Assembly: GCF_002733955.1 (NCBI RefSeq) | Contig: NZ_NVXQ01000001.1 | Coordinates: 496,001 to 560,000, forward strand | Direction of reading: 5' to 3' | Length of the DNA: 64,000 nucleotides | From: Hoeflea sp. | GTDB lineage: Bacteria > Pseudomonadota > Alphaproteobacteria > Rhizobiales > Rhizobiaceae | In this document: in pieces, positions 46,527-55,212 of the stretch | How the letters are laid out: each line of letters starts with the position of its first letter | Numbering within the stretch: position 1 is the stretch's first letter | Program-made: the position numbers and the translations under genes | Notes under the pieces: model-generated | What the model was told of the DNA's origin: nothing | What the model saw: only the letters and a program-made list of their open reading frames with translations | Databases searched by the model: none

Positions 46527-46620
46527 TGCAGCCAGTCCCCTCCCAAGGCAGCCAGGCGGCAAGACTGCCGCAGATCGTCACCAACCATAGGGAGATCAAT
46601 GCAATCTAACAATTCGATGG

Positions 46621-46641
46621 ATTTGATCGAGTAAATCAAAT
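46621..46641. promoter_or_regulatory. Dyad candidate LysR operator
   Basis: ATTTGAT and ATCAAAT are perfect inverted 7-bp arms with a 7-bp spacer. They lie 49 bp before the LysR start and between it and the divergent P450 operon, the usual position of a LysR-family regulator binding site. Confidence 0.45.
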
Positions 46642-46689
46642 ATTTTGATTTTGTAATGCGAAACCGACCATAGCCGGAAAGAGCCTGCC

Positions 46690-47628
46690 ATGAAGCAACC
46701 AACTCTGCTGACAATGGATTTCGCGGCGCTGCGCACCTTGCGGCTGCTCTACGAGAACCGCTCGTTCACGGAAACGGCGGTCCTGCTCGGCGTCAACCAG
46801 TCGGCGGTGAGCTACACCATCGAGAAACTGCGGCGTGCCTTCTCCGATCCGCTGTTCTTCCGCCAGGGCGGCAAGGTGGTGCCGACCGAGCGCTGCGGCA
46901 TCATCGTGGCTTCAGTGATGCGGATGCTCGACGAGATCGAGGCGCTGGCCACGCCGGTAAGCTTCGATCCGGCGGCGGCAGAGCAGACCGTGACGATCGC
47001 CTGCAACTTCTATGAACGCCAGATCATCCTGCCGGGCGTGGTCAAGGCGTTGCGCGAGCGGGCGCCGGGGATCAGGATCACCGCGCTGAACTCGACCACA
47101 CAGGGAATCCAGCTTCTGAAGATGTCGGATGCCGACCTGCTGATCGGGCCGCTTCAGGCGGACGGGCACGAGTTCTATTCCCGTACGCTGCTGAGCGAAC
47201 GCTATGTCTGCGTCATGGACAGCGCGAACCCGCTTGCCGATCGCCCGCTCACGCTCGAGCAATATGTCGCCGTCCCGCATGCCACCGTGACCTATGGCGG
47301 CACCTGGCGCTCGCGCTATCTGCTGCAGCTCGAGAGCCTGGGGCTGAAACTCAACACGGTTCTCGAGGTTCCCAGTCCCGCCGGGCTGGAGCGGGTGATC
47401 TCCGGCACCGACCTGATCGCCACCGTGCCGAGCCGGATCGCCGAGACCTATGGGGATGCGGTGAAGATCATCGACTCCCCCTGCCCGTCACCGTTCGAGG
47501 TTTACCTGGTCTGGACCACCCGGACCCACAAATCGGCAATGCACGACTGGCTTCGCAAGCTCATCCTGGAATGTGTTGCCAGCCAGCCACGGGTTGTGGG
47601 AGCACCCAGCCCTATCCTTGAGGGGTGA
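46690..47628 (+). CDS. LysR-family transcriptional regulator of the P450 region
   Basis: The 312-residue protein has a helix-turn-helix (LRTLRLLYENRSFTETAVLLGVNQSAVSYTIEKLRRAFSD, about 13-52) and a large effector domain. Its sequence is of the NodD/LysR type acting as a single-gene activator. It is divergent from the P450-ferredoxin-reductase operon with a dyad between them. It overlaps the convergent EamA gene end by 17 bases. Confidence 0.88.
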   Translation: MKQPTLLTMDFAALRTLRLLYENRSFTETAVLLGVNQSAVSYTIEKLRRAFSDPLFFRQGGKVVPTERCGIIVASVMRMLDEIEALATPVSFDPAAAEQTVTIACNFYERQIILPGVVKALRERAPGIRITALNSTTQGIQLLKMSDADLLIGPLQADGHEFYSRTLLSERYVCVMDSANPLADRPLTLEQYVAVPHATVTYGGTWRSRYLLQLESLGLKLNTVLEVPSPAGLERVISGTDLIATVPSRIAETYGDAVKIIDSPCPSPFEVYLVWTTRTHKSAMHDWLRKLILECVASQPRVVGAPSPILEG

Positions 47629-48526
47629 TCGCCGCTGCCGGGGGACGCCGCGCCAGCGCAGGTCCGGGCAATTGAGCCGCCGGGCGGTTGGCAAACTGTC
47701 CGGCCCAGACCGACCCAAGCACAATCGCAGCTCCGAACATCTGCAGCGGCGTCAGCGCCTGGCCGAGCCAGAGCCAGCCGAGAATGACGGCGGTCACCGG
47801 GCTCATCATGCCGAGCATCGAGGCGGCGCCGGGTTCGAGCCGCGCAAGACCACGAAACCAGAGCCAGTAGGTCAGCGCCGCGCCGATCAGGCCGAGCCAG
47901 AACAGGCCGGTGAGATTGACCGGCGTCAGCGCAGGCAGGGCCGGTTCGAACACAAGGGCGACAGGCACCAGCAGCAGGCCGCCCGCGGTCAGTTGCCACG
48001 CGGTGAAGCTGAGCGCGGAGACCGGCGGCTGCCACTTGCGGCTCAGCACCGTGCCGGCGGCCATGGAGGCCGCGCCGCCAAGTCCGGCGGCAATGCCGAC
48101 CGGATCGAGCTCAGCATCGGGTCCGAGCAGCAGCATCGCGACGCCGGAAATGCCTGCGAATGCCGCGGCCACCGCGCCGGCGCGGATGCGGGTTCCAAGC
48201 CAGCCTCGCGCCATCACGATTACCATCAGCGCCTGCAAGGAGCCGAGCGTGGCCGCAACCCCGCCGGGCAGCCTGTAGGCCGCAACGAAGAGAAGCGCCC
48301 AAAACACGGCGAAATTCAACGCGCCGAGCAGGAAGGTGCGGCCAAGCCAGGCTCTTGGCGGCAGCGCACGGGTCAGCACCAGCAACAGCAGCCCCGCAGG
48401 CAAGGCCCTCAGCACGGCCAGCGTCAGCGGATAGCCGGCGGGCAGCATTTCGGTGGTAACGAGATAGGTGCTGCCCCAGATCGCCGGAGCCAGCGCCGTC
48501 AGGATGATGTCGGACGAGTGTTTCAT
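47612..48526 (-). CDS. EamA/DMT-family drug-metabolite exporter
   Basis: This 304-residue membrane protein has ten hydrophobic helices in two EamA halves. The first begins LTALAPAIWGSTYLVTTEML; the second includes PVNLTGLFWLGLIGAALTYWLWFRGLARL. It is of the RhaT/YedA type exporting metabolites or amino acids; the substrate is unknown. It starts 12 bp after the DsbA-like gene's stop on the same strand direction, so they form an operon read toward lower coordinates. It ends convergently overlapping the LysR gene. Confidence 0.87.
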   Translation of the reverse strand: MKHSSDIILTALAPAIWGSTYLVTTEMLPAGYPLTLAVLRALPAGLLLLVLTRALPPRAWLGRTFLLGALNFAVFWALLFVAAYRLPGGVAATLGSLQALMVIVMARGWLGTRIRAGAVAAAFAGISGVAMLLLGPDAELDPVGIAAGLGGAASMAAGTVLSRKWQPPVSALSFTAWQLTAGGLLLVPVALVFEPALPALTPVNLTGLFWLGLIGAALTYWLWFRGLARLEPGAASMLGMMSPVTAVILGWLWLGQALTPLQMFGAAIVLGSVWAGQFANRPAAQLPGPALARRPPAAAITPQG

Positions 48527-48538
48527 GACGGTTTCCTT

Positions 48539-49186
48539 TCAGGCGTCAGCGCTCAAGCGGGTTGCGGCACGGATCTGCGCACGCAGATCCTCCACCGGGC
48601 CGTTGACCAGCCGGGCGCCGGTGTCGCGGATGATGAGGGCGGGGATGCTGCGCACCTGCAGCAGGCGAGCGGCGCGGCGGTCGGCATCGACCGCGTGGGC
48701 GATCGCCGGATCAGCCATCGCGCCGGCAAAGGCGGCTGCATCAAGTCCGATGTCGTCGGCCAAGTCAGCCAACACCTCCGGCTCGGCAATATTGCGCGCC
48801 TCAGAGAGATGGGCGAGCTGAATACGGTCGAACAGGTCCCAGTGCGCCGCCTGCCCGCCAAGCGCTTCGGCAGCCTTGCAGGCTAGAGCGGCATTCCAGC
48901 CGGCCGGATAGTCGAAACCCGCCTTGCGCATGGCTTCGATGTTGACCAGATCGGGCCGGTCGGAGACCTCGCGGCAAACCGACCAGTGACCGAGAATGGT
49001 CTCGCGGGCCTCGGCGGGCGTGCCCCAGCGGGCAGCCATTTCCTCACGGCTCGCCTGCAGCACGAAGCTGCGGTGGCGGATATCAAGATCGAACTCGCCG
49101 GCCAGGCTGCGCATCCGCGAGGAGATGTTGAAGCACCAGCAGCAGACGACGTCGTGAAAGAAATCGATGGTCAGTCGCGCCCCCAT
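48539..49186 (-). CDS. DsbA/FrnE-type thioredoxin-like oxidoreductase
   Basis: The 215-residue protein has the DsbA-like fold head LTIDFFHDVVCCWCFN with a CxxC-type redox centre CCWC (Cys15, Cys18), and the FrnE-like pattern SIPALIIRD near the end. FrnE proteins are cytoplasmic disulfide-bond or polyketide-related oxidoreductases. The ATG at 49186 overlaps the wrbA-like stop, so this gene is coupled to that upstream gene. Confidence 0.82.
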   Translation of the reverse strand: MGARLTIDFFHDVVCCWCFNISSRMRSLAGEFDLDIRHRSFVLQASREEMAARWGTPAEARETILGHWSVCREVSDRPDLVNIEAMRKAGFDYPAGWNAALACKAAEALGGQAAHWDLFDRIQLAHLSEARNIAEPEVLADLADDIGLDAAAFAGAMADPAIAHAVDADRRAARLLQVRSIPALIIRDTGARLVNGPVEDLRAQIRAATRLSADA

Positions 49187-49761
49187 CACGCCACCTCCCG
49201 GACCGCCAACCCGGCTGTCAGGCGGGCCGTTAGCTCTGCCACGTGGCGCCCCTGGAACCGGGCGCCCGCGAGATCGGTCTCGGTGGGCGCACGCGATCCG
49301 TCAGCACCGGCGATGGTGCCGGCGCCATAGGGCGCGCCGCCGATGATGCCGTCTGCGCTGGTCTGGCCGGCAAAGGTGTAGGGCAGACCGGCGATCAGCA
49401 TGCCGAAATGCATCAGCGGAATGTGGGTGGACAGCAGTGTCGCCTCGTGGCCTCCATGCTGGGAACCGGTGGAGGCAAAGACTGATGCGACCTTGCCGAC
49501 CAGCGCGTTCTCAGCCCACAGCCCGCCGGCCTGGTCGAGAAAGATGATGCCGTCATAGGCTGCGAGGTCGGCAGGCGTGGCCACCGGGGTGTCATCGTCG
49601 ATGTAGCCCGCAGCCTGCCGCACCGGCTCGGGCACGGTTTCGGGGATGCGGCGGATGTCGACCGTAGTGCCGGCGACGCTCAGCGCGCCTTCGGCCTCGG
49701 CTTCGGCCAGCGCGCGGACATGGCCGTAGCTTGAATAATACAGAACGAGAATTCGGGGCAT
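49186..49761 (-). CDS. wrbA: WrbA-like NAD(P)H:quinone oxidoreductase lacking an FMN loop
   Basis: WrbA is an FMN-dependent quinone oxidoreductase. The 191-residue protein has the flavodoxin head [27 protein letters not shown] and [15 protein letters not shown]-like [13 protein letters not shown] motifs. After DGIIF the usual GTPTRFGNM-containing 16-residue loop, which contacts the FMN, is absent; the frame joins directly to LDQAGGLW at about base 49539/49540. FMN binding is therefore doubtful. The ATG at 49761 has GGAGAGG upstream. It heads the operon with the DsbA-like and EamA genes. Confidence 0.82.
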   Translation of the reverse strand: MPRILVLYYSSYGHVRALAEAEAEGALSVAGTTVDIRRIPETVPEPVRQAAGYIDDDTPVATPADLAAYDGIIFLDQAGGLWAENALVGKVASVFASTGSQHGGHEATLLSTHIPLMHFGMLIAGLPYTFAGQTSADGIIGGAPYGAGTIAGADGSRAPTETDLAGARFQGRHVAELTARLTAGLAVREVA

Positions 49762-49857
49762 GGGATCCTCTCCGGCTTGGTGTTTGGATGCCGGGAGGAT
49801 CGGTGAAACCGGGTGCGGGAATAAGCGCCCGATTTGCAAAGGATTGTTTACGTGGCG

Positions 49858-50751
49858 TTACGAATGCGGTTCCAGCGCGGCGCGTAAATGGTCGAGAAAG
49901 GCTGTCACCCGCGCATCCATGCCCAGCCGCGATGCGGTGACGGCGAAGATTTCCGGCGCGGGGAGTTCCCAGTCCGGCAGCACCCGCACCAGTTCGCCGC
50001 GCGCTTCGGCGGCATCGGAGACGAAATCCGGCAGCGTGCCGATACCGTGACCGGCAATCAGCAGATCGCGCAGCACAAGGCTGTTGCCTACCTTGACTTC
50101 GGGATTGAGCGCGATGGACTGTTCGCCGCCGAGGCAGGAAAGGCTCCATTCGGTCAGGTGGTTGGCCAGCAGAAAACCGATGATGCGGTGATCTTTGATG
50201 TCGTCGGGGGTCTCGGGCATTCCGGCGCGTTCAATATAGGCCGGCCCGGCAAAGATGCGCTGCCGCACTGTTCCGATGCGCCGCGCCACCAGCGCCGAAT
50301 CCGGCATGGCCGCGCGGATGCGGATCGAGACATCGAAGCCGCCTTCGACCATGTCGACCACCCGGTCATCGAGCGACAGGGTGAACTTGAGATCGGGGTA
50401 TTGTTCGAGGAATTTTGGCAGGAACGGCGCGATTACCATCTGGCCGAAGGAGCTCGAGGCGTTTACCTTGAGATGGCCGCGGACCGCACCGGCCTCCTCG
50501 CGAATGCGGTCTTCGGAGCGGCTGACCGCATCGAGAATGGCCTGGGACTGTTCGTAGTAGAGCCTTCCGGCATCGGTGAGCGACATCGACCTTGTGGTCC
50601 GGGTCAGCAGTTCACAGCCGAGACTTTGCTCCAGCAGCTTGAGCTCACGGCTCAGCAATGCCGCCGACACGCCGAGATCATCGGCGGCACGGGCCAGGCT
50701 GCCGCGCTCGACGATGCGGCAATAGGCATTCATGACCGAGAGCTTGTCCAT
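49858..50751 (-). CDS. LysR-family transcriptional regulator
   Basis: This 297-residue regulator begins MDKLSVMNAYCRIVERGSLARAADDLGVSAALLSRELKLLE, a standard LysR helix-turn-helix. The effector domain follows from about 90. It is on the same strand and 96 bp upstream of the wrbA-like gene, so it may control that operon. The start at 50751 is chosen from the family N-terminus; a GGGAG/ACGGGA site lies upstream. Confidence 0.87.
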   Translation of the reverse strand: MDKLSVMNAYCRIVERGSLARAADDLGVSAALLSRELKLLEQSLGCELLTRTTRSMSLTDAGRLYYEQSQAILDAVSRSEDRIREEAGAVRGHLKVNASSSFGQMVIAPFLPKFLEQYPDLKFTLSLDDRVVDMVEGGFDVSIRIRAAMPDSALVARRIGTVRQRIFAGPAYIERAGMPETPDDIKDHRIIGFLLANHLTEWSLSCLGGEQSIALNPEVKVGNSLVLRDLLIAGHGIGTLPDFVSDAAEARGELVRVLPDWELPAPEIFAVTASRLGMDARVTAFLDHLRAALEPHS

Positions 50752-50987
50752 TCCCGTTTTCTCCCGAGTTCGGCGCCTTTCAGACTGACCTCTTTCACGA
50801 ACCCGGACTAGCACGATTGCGCCAAAGCCCAAATCCTTCGGGTCAGCCAACCTGGCCCGGTTTGCCTCCTCTGCCCTTGACCGCCCTATCCGCTGATCCA
50901 TTTCTCCGGTCAGCCACGCGCTCGCGCTAGAATGCAACCTTGCACCGTAATTTCCCCATGCGGGCCCGGCAGAAAGACCACAAGCTG

Positions 50988-51527
50988 ATGCGACTTCTTG
51001 CTTTCCTCGTTGCCCTCCTTCTTCCCGCCACCGCATGGGCCAATGACTGGGATGCGCTGGACCGCCCCGGCGCCATCGCCATCATGCGGCACGCGCTGGC
51101 GCCCGGCACCGGGGACCCATCGGGATTCACGCTGGGCGACTGCACAACGCAGCGAAACCTGAGCGCTAGCGGTCGGGAACAGGCGCGCAGGATCGGCGCG
51201 GCGTTTCGCGAACGTGACATCGAGTTCTCGCAGGTGTTGTCGAGCCAGTGGTGCCGCACGCGCGAAACCGCCGAGCTGCTGGAGCTGGGAGCCGTGCGTG
51301 ATGCCCCGTCTCTCAACTCGTTTTTCCAAGATTATGCCAGCCGGGATCAGCAGACCCGGGAGACGCTGGATCTGATCGGATCGGCCAACGGCCGGCTCAT
51401 GCTGGTGACACACCAGGTCAATATCTCGGCCCTGACCGGACGCGGAACCAGATCCGGCGAAGTCCTGATCATCCGGGAAGAGGATGGCCAGATCGACGTC
51501 ATCGGCAGCATCCTGATCGACCCGTAA
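50988..51527 (+). CDS. Exported histidine phosphatase (SixA/PGM-like)
   Basis: The 179-residue protein has a signal peptide (MRLLAFLVALLLPATAWAND) and a histidine-phosphatase fold. The phosphohistidine motif is IMRHALAPGTGDP (RHG replaced by RHA), with QWCRTRETAELL and the later VTHQVNISALTG holding the second His. Likely periplasmic and acting on small phosphoesters. Upstream in-frame starts at 50940 and 50958 lack a signal-peptide beginning. The ribosome site is weak. Confidence 0.82.
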   Translation: MRLLAFLVALLLPATAWANDWDALDRPGAIAIMRHALAPGTGDPSGFTLGDCTTQRNLSASGREQARRIGAAFRERDIEFSQVLSSQWCRTRETAELLELGAVRDAPSLNSFFQDYASRDQQTRETLDLIGSANGRLMLVTHQVNISALTGRGTRSGEVLIIREEDGQIDVIGSILIDP

Positions 51528-51647
51528 ACAGATAATCACGCTCCCGGTCGGCGGCAGGCAGGGCCGTGCGTGAGAGGTTGCAGCAATTGACACAGCCTGC
51601 CCAATGCGGCCACTCTGCGCGTGTTTGCCCCACCGGAGACAACCCGC

Positions 51648-52271
51648 ATGAGCATCGAATTTTTCGTCACCACGCTGATTGTCGTGATGCTTCCGGGCAC
51701 CGGCGTGATCTACACGCTGGCGGCCGGGCTGACGCAAGGCGCACGTGCGGCGGTGCTTGCTGCGGCGGGATGCACGCTGGGAATCGTGCCGCATGTTGTG
51801 GCGTCGATTGCCGGGCTGGCGGCACTGCTGCATGCCAGTGCGCTGGCGTTTCAGACGCTCAAATATCTCGGTGTCATCTATCTGTTTTACATGGCGTGGC
51901 AGATGTGGCGTGACACCGGGGCGCTCAATATCGATGGCGTCAAAGCTGAAGGCCTGCCGGCGCAGTCCGGACGGAAGATCATCAGCACGGGGGTCCTGCT
52001 CAATCTGCTCAACCCGAAGCTGACACTGTTCTTTCTGGCCTTCATGCCGCAGTTCATCGACAGCGCAGCCGCGGATGCGAGCCTGCAGGCGCTCAGCCTT
52101 GCCGGCGTGTTCATGGCGCTCACTTTTCTGGTGTTTGCGCTCTACGGGCTGCTGGCGGCGCAGGCGCGCGACCATGTGATTTCCCGCCCCAGGGTGCTCC
52201 GTATGGTGAAGCGGACATTTGCCTCGATGTTTGCCCTCATGGGGCTGCGCCTGGCGCTGGCAGGACGCTGA
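51648..52271 (+). CDS. LysE-family translocator
   Basis: The 207-residue membrane protein has six hydrophobic helices and the LysE/RhtB pattern MLPGTGVIYTLAAGLTQGARAAVLAAAGCTLG and LLNLLNPKLTLFFLAFMPQF. Family members export amino acids such as lysine, homoserine or threonine; the substrate is not readable. GGAGA precedes the ATG at 51648. Confidence 0.88.
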   Translation: MSIEFFVTTLIVVMLPGTGVIYTLAAGLTQGARAAVLAAAGCTLGIVPHVVASIAGLAALLHASALAFQTLKYLGVIYLFYMAWQMWRDTGALNIDGVKAEGLPAQSGRKIISTGVLLNLLNPKLTLFFLAFMPQFIDSAAADASLQALSLAGVFMALTFLVFALYGLLAAQARDHVISRPRVLRMVKRTFASMFALMGLRLALAGR

Positions 52272-52299
52272 AGCAGCGATCAATGCACGCGAAGGCGCA

Positions 52300-52335
52300 A
52301 AAAAACGGCGGCGCCTCGTTCAAGGCACCGCCGTA
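52300..52335 (-). terminator. Rho-independent terminator of the small-protein gene
   Basis: A GC-rich stem, CGGCGGCGCC / GGCACCGCCG (one mismatch), ends in a T7 run on the minus strand. It lies 35 bp beyond the end of the 88-residue gene, and just after the LysE stop. Confidence 0.72.
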
Positions 52336-52370
52336 TTTGATCACTGACTGTCAGGTCGGGATTGGGCTGA

Positions 52371-52637
52371 TCAACCAGCCGGTTCGGCGTCGACCGTCGG
52401 CACGGTGACAGTTTCCTTTTCCATCACAACCTTCGGCACAAGAACTTCCTTTTCGGTGGTTCCGACCTCAACGTCGCCGGTCTGAACGTCATATTCCGGC
52501 GCCTGGCCGCCTTCGACGCTGACGTCGACATCAGGAAGACGCGCTTCGCGGGTCTGATCGATCTCAATGAAATAGAACGCGCCTGCGGCAATCACCACGG
52601 CTGCGAGGGAAAGTGCGACGACAGAACTGGTTTTCAT
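52371..52637 (-). CDS. Small membrane-anchored acidic protein
   Basis: This 88-residue protein has one N-terminal hydrophobic segment (VVALSLAAVVIAAGAFYFI) and an acidic, valine-rich tail with a repetitive pattern (VEGGQAPEYDVQTGDVEVGTTEKEVLVPKVVMEKETVTVPTV, in several pieces). The tail lies in periplasm or cytoplasm. I know of no function. It has its own strong terminator, which supports it as a real gene. Confidence 0.65.
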   Translation of the reverse strand: MKTSSVVALSLAAVVIAAGAFYFIEIDQTREARLPDVDVSVEGGQAPEYDVQTGDVEVGTTEKEVLVPKVVMEKETVTVPTVDAEPAG

Positions 52638-52959
52638 GTTTATGTCCTTCTACTTGCTGCGTGTAACTTCACGATCAAAGTCTCCCAGCACAAACACCTG
52701 AGCAGCAGATTTGTTCCAATCGGACTTCAGGCCGGCACCGGCCGCATCGATGCCAACCGAACGCCACCCGGCCTTCAGCTCATCATCAAAGACACTTGCG
52801 TAACGAGAGCGCGGATGCGCCAATCCGCCGGATCATCGGGCCGTGCGGGGGGAACCTTTTTGCCGTTGCCCCGTTGCTTGGAGGAGAAGGCGCGCCTATG
52901 TTCTGGCGACGCTGCGGAGAAGTTCCGCCGCCCATCCAATTATCTAGAGGAGAGACCCC

Positions 52960-53562
52960 ATGGCCCTCGAACTGCCAAGCCTGCCCTACGACTATGACGC
53001 CCTTGCGCCCTACATGTCGCGCGAGACGCTTGAGTTTCACCACGACAAGCATCACCAGGCCTATGTCACCAAGGGCAATGAACTGCTTGAAGGCAGCGCG
53101 CATGCCGGCAAGTCTCTCGAAGAGATCTGCAAGGCAGCCTATGACGAGAAAAACGCAGGCCTGATCAACAATGTCGGCCAGCACTACAACCACCTGCATT
53201 TCTGGCAGTGGATGAAGAAGGGCGGCGGCGGCTCCAAGATGCCGGGCTCGATCGAAAAGGCGATCAATTCCGATCTCGGCGGCTTCGACAAGTTCCGCTC
53301 CGATTTCGTCGCTGCAGGCGTTGGCCAGTTCGGCTCCGGCTGGGCCTGGCTTGCCGTCAAGAACGGCAAGCTCGAAATCATGAAGACACCCAACGGCGAA
53401 AACCCGCTGATGCACGGCGCCTCGCCGGTTCTGGGTTGTGACGTGTGGGAACACAGCTACTACATCGACTACCGCAATGCGCGGCCGAAATATCTCGAGG
53501 CGTTCGTCGACAACCTGATCAACTGGGAACATGTCGCCGAAATGTACGAGAAGGCAGTCTGA
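52960..53562 (+). CDS. sodB: Iron/manganese superoxide dismutase
   Basis: The enzyme disproportionates superoxide. Metal ligands are visible: His27 in HHDKHHQAY, His in NHLHFWQWM, and Asp and His in CDVWEHSYYIDYRNARP. At 200 residues it is the usual dimeric size. GGAGAGACCCC precedes the ATG. A perfect terminator follows within 31 bases of the stop. It is separate from, but next to, cytochrome c' genes that also relate to oxidative or nitrosative stress. Confidence 0.95.
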   Translation: MALELPSLPYDYDALAPYMSRETLEFHHDKHHQAYVTKGNELLEGSAHAGKSLEEICKAAYDEKNAGLINNVGQHYNHLHFWQWMKKGGGGSKMPGSIEKAINSDLGGFDKFRSDFVAAGVGQFGSGWAWLAVKNGKLEIMKTPNGENPLMHGASPVLGCDVWEHSYYIDYRNARPKYLEAFVDNLINWEHVAEMYEKAV

Positions 53563-53592
53563 CCCCGGTCACTGCCTCTGCCGACAAACTTG

Positions 53593-53623
53593 AAAACCCG
53601 GTGCGTCACGCACCGGGTTTTTT
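53593..53623 (+). terminator. Rho-independent terminator of sodB
   Basis: A perfect 13-bp stem AAAACCCGGTGCG / CGCACCGGGTTTT closes a TCA loop and is followed by TT. Confidence 0.9.
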
Positions 53624-53762
53624 CGTGCCAGTTGCCCTGCTGCGGCATGCTGAACACAGATAACAGACTGTTCACAAATTTTTGACTTCCCTGAGCATTC
53701 CAGCATGTAATCATGTGTTGGGGCGTGTCATCCAACCGATCATTTGCTCGAGGAGAAACTTC

Positions 53763-54209
53763 ATGAAATTCCGGACTTTGTTTGCCGCAGCCGTTATCGG
53801 CGCCGCGGGTTTCGCACCGGCAATAGCCGCCGACGAACCCCAGGTGGTTCGCCAGGAACTGATGAAGAAGGCTGGCGGCGCCACCGGTGCCCTGGCCAAG
53901 ATGGTCAAGGGCGAAAGTGATTTCGACGCCGATGCAACGCTTGCCGCGCTGACCACGCTGAGCGAAGTGGCTGGTAGCTTCGGCGAACATTTCCCGGAAG
54001 GAACCGAGACCGGATTTGAAACCGAGGCCGCACCGGCGATCTGGTCGGACCGCGAGGGTTTTGATGCCAAGGTCGCGGCCTTCAAGGCCGATGCAGACGC
54101 CGCCGTAGCCGCAGCACCTGCCGATCTGGACGGACTGAAGGCCGTGTTTGGTCCACTGACCAAGAACTGCGGCAGCTGCCATGAGACCTATCGCCTGAAG
54201 AAGAGCTGA
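53763..54209 (+). CDS. Cytochrome c' (class II cytochrome c)
   Basis: The 148-residue protein has a signal peptide (MKFRTLFAAAVIGAAGFAPAIAA) and the class II arrangement: a four-helix bundle with the heme motif CGSCHETYRLKK at the C-terminus (Cys136, Cys139, His140). Cytochromes c' bind NO and CO and protect against nitrosative stress. GAGGAGA precedes the ATG at 53763. The next gene, 40 bp downstream, encodes a diheme cytochrome c, likely the same operon. Confidence 0.9.
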   Translation: MKFRTLFAAAVIGAAGFAPAIAADEPQVVRQELMKKAGGATGALAKMVKGESDFDADATLAALTTLSEVAGSFGEHFPEGTETGFETEAAPAIWSDREGFDAKVAAFKADADAAVAAAPADLDGLKAVFGPLTKNCGSCHETYRLKKS

Positions 54210-54249
54210 TGAGCCCAGGCGTGATCTTTAAGAAATCCGGGCGCCGGTC

Positions 54250-55173
54250 GTGAAACGGCTGGCGCTTGGTCTGGGGCTGGCGGCCATCGCCGGTGCGGGG
54301 GTCGCCTTCCTACTGACGGCCCCGCAACCGGTGGCCTCCGAACGCCTCGAAGCCATCGCCGCGCTTGATGGAGACGCGTCAGCGGGCGAAACCCTGTTCT
54401 GGGCCGGCGGCTGCGCCTCCTGCCATGCCGCCCCGGGCGCGGAAGATGCCGCCCGGCTGGTGATGTCGGGGGGCGTGAAGCTGACCAGCGATTTCGGCAC
54501 CTTTGTCGCGCCGAACATTTCGCCCGACCCCGAAGCCGGCATCGGCTCCTGGTCGGTGACCGATTTTGCAAACGCCATGCTTGCCGGGGTATCGCCGCGC
54601 GGGCAACACTATTATCCGGCGTTTCCCTACACTTCCTACACGCGGATGACGGATCGCGACATCGCCGATCTGTTCGCCTTCATGCAGACGCTGCCCGAGA
54701 GCCAGGTGGCTTCGTTGCCGCATGAGGTCGGGTTTCCGTTCAATATCCGGCGGGCGCTGGGTGGCTGGAAGCTGCTGTTCTTTACCGACGAGCCTCGGGT
54801 AGCACTTGACGGCGCGGACCCGCAGATCGAGCGGGGGCAATATCTGGTCGAAGGACCCGGCCATTGCGGCGAGTGCCACACACCACGCAACCCGATTGGC
54901 GGCTTTGTCGCCGATGCCTGGCTGGCGGGTGCCAAGAACCCCGAAGGTGAAGGGGTGATCCCCAATCTGACACCGGGCGGAAAATCGATCAGCAGCTGGA
55001 GCGCTGGCGATATCGCCTATTACCTCGAAAGCGGGTTTACGCCGGATTTCGACAGCGTCGGCGGATCGATGGTGGATGTGCAGAAGAACATGGCTCAACT
55101 GACAAGCGGCGACCGGGATGCGATCGCCGCCTATCTCAAGGCACTGCCCGAACGGGCCAATGGCTGGGAGTGA
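54250..55173 (+). CDS. Diheme cytochrome c
   Basis: The 307-residue protein has an N-terminal membrane/signal segment (LALGLGLAAIAGAGVAFLL) and two CxxCH heme motifs: CASCH (55-59) and CGECH (about 204-208). Each lies in a class I cytochrome c domain. It is similar to the membrane-bound cytochrome subunits of sugar or alcohol dehydrogenases, but no dehydrogenase subunit is adjacent. It starts with GTG. It probably accepts electrons in the periplasm, possibly with the preceding cytochrome c'. Confidence 0.86.
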   Translation: MKRLALGLGLAAIAGAGVAFLLTAPQPVASERLEAIAALDGDASAGETLFWAGGCASCHAAPGAEDAARLVMSGGVKLTSDFGTFVAPNISPDPEAGIGSWSVTDFANAMLAGVSPRGQHYYPAFPYTSYTRMTDRDIADLFAFMQTLPESQVASLPHEVGFPFNIRRALGGWKLLFFTDEPRVALDGADPQIERGQYLVEGPGHCGECHTPRNPIGGFVADAWLAGAKNPEGEGVIPNLTPGGKSISSWSAGDIAYYLESGFTPDFDSVGGSMVDVQKNMAQLTSGDRDAIAAYLKALPERANGWE

Positions 55174-55212
55174 GTGATAGCCAGGTGTGTCCGGCTGCCA
55201 CATGCAAACAGA

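Noticed and set aside
47573-48886. 437-codon plus-strand frame
   Set aside because: It is opposite the EamA exporter and DsbA-like genes; the peptide is low-complexity Arg/Gln/Gly.
50910-52283. 457-codon minus-strand frame
   Set aside because: It is opposite the histidine phosphatase and LysE genes, both with recognisable motifs.
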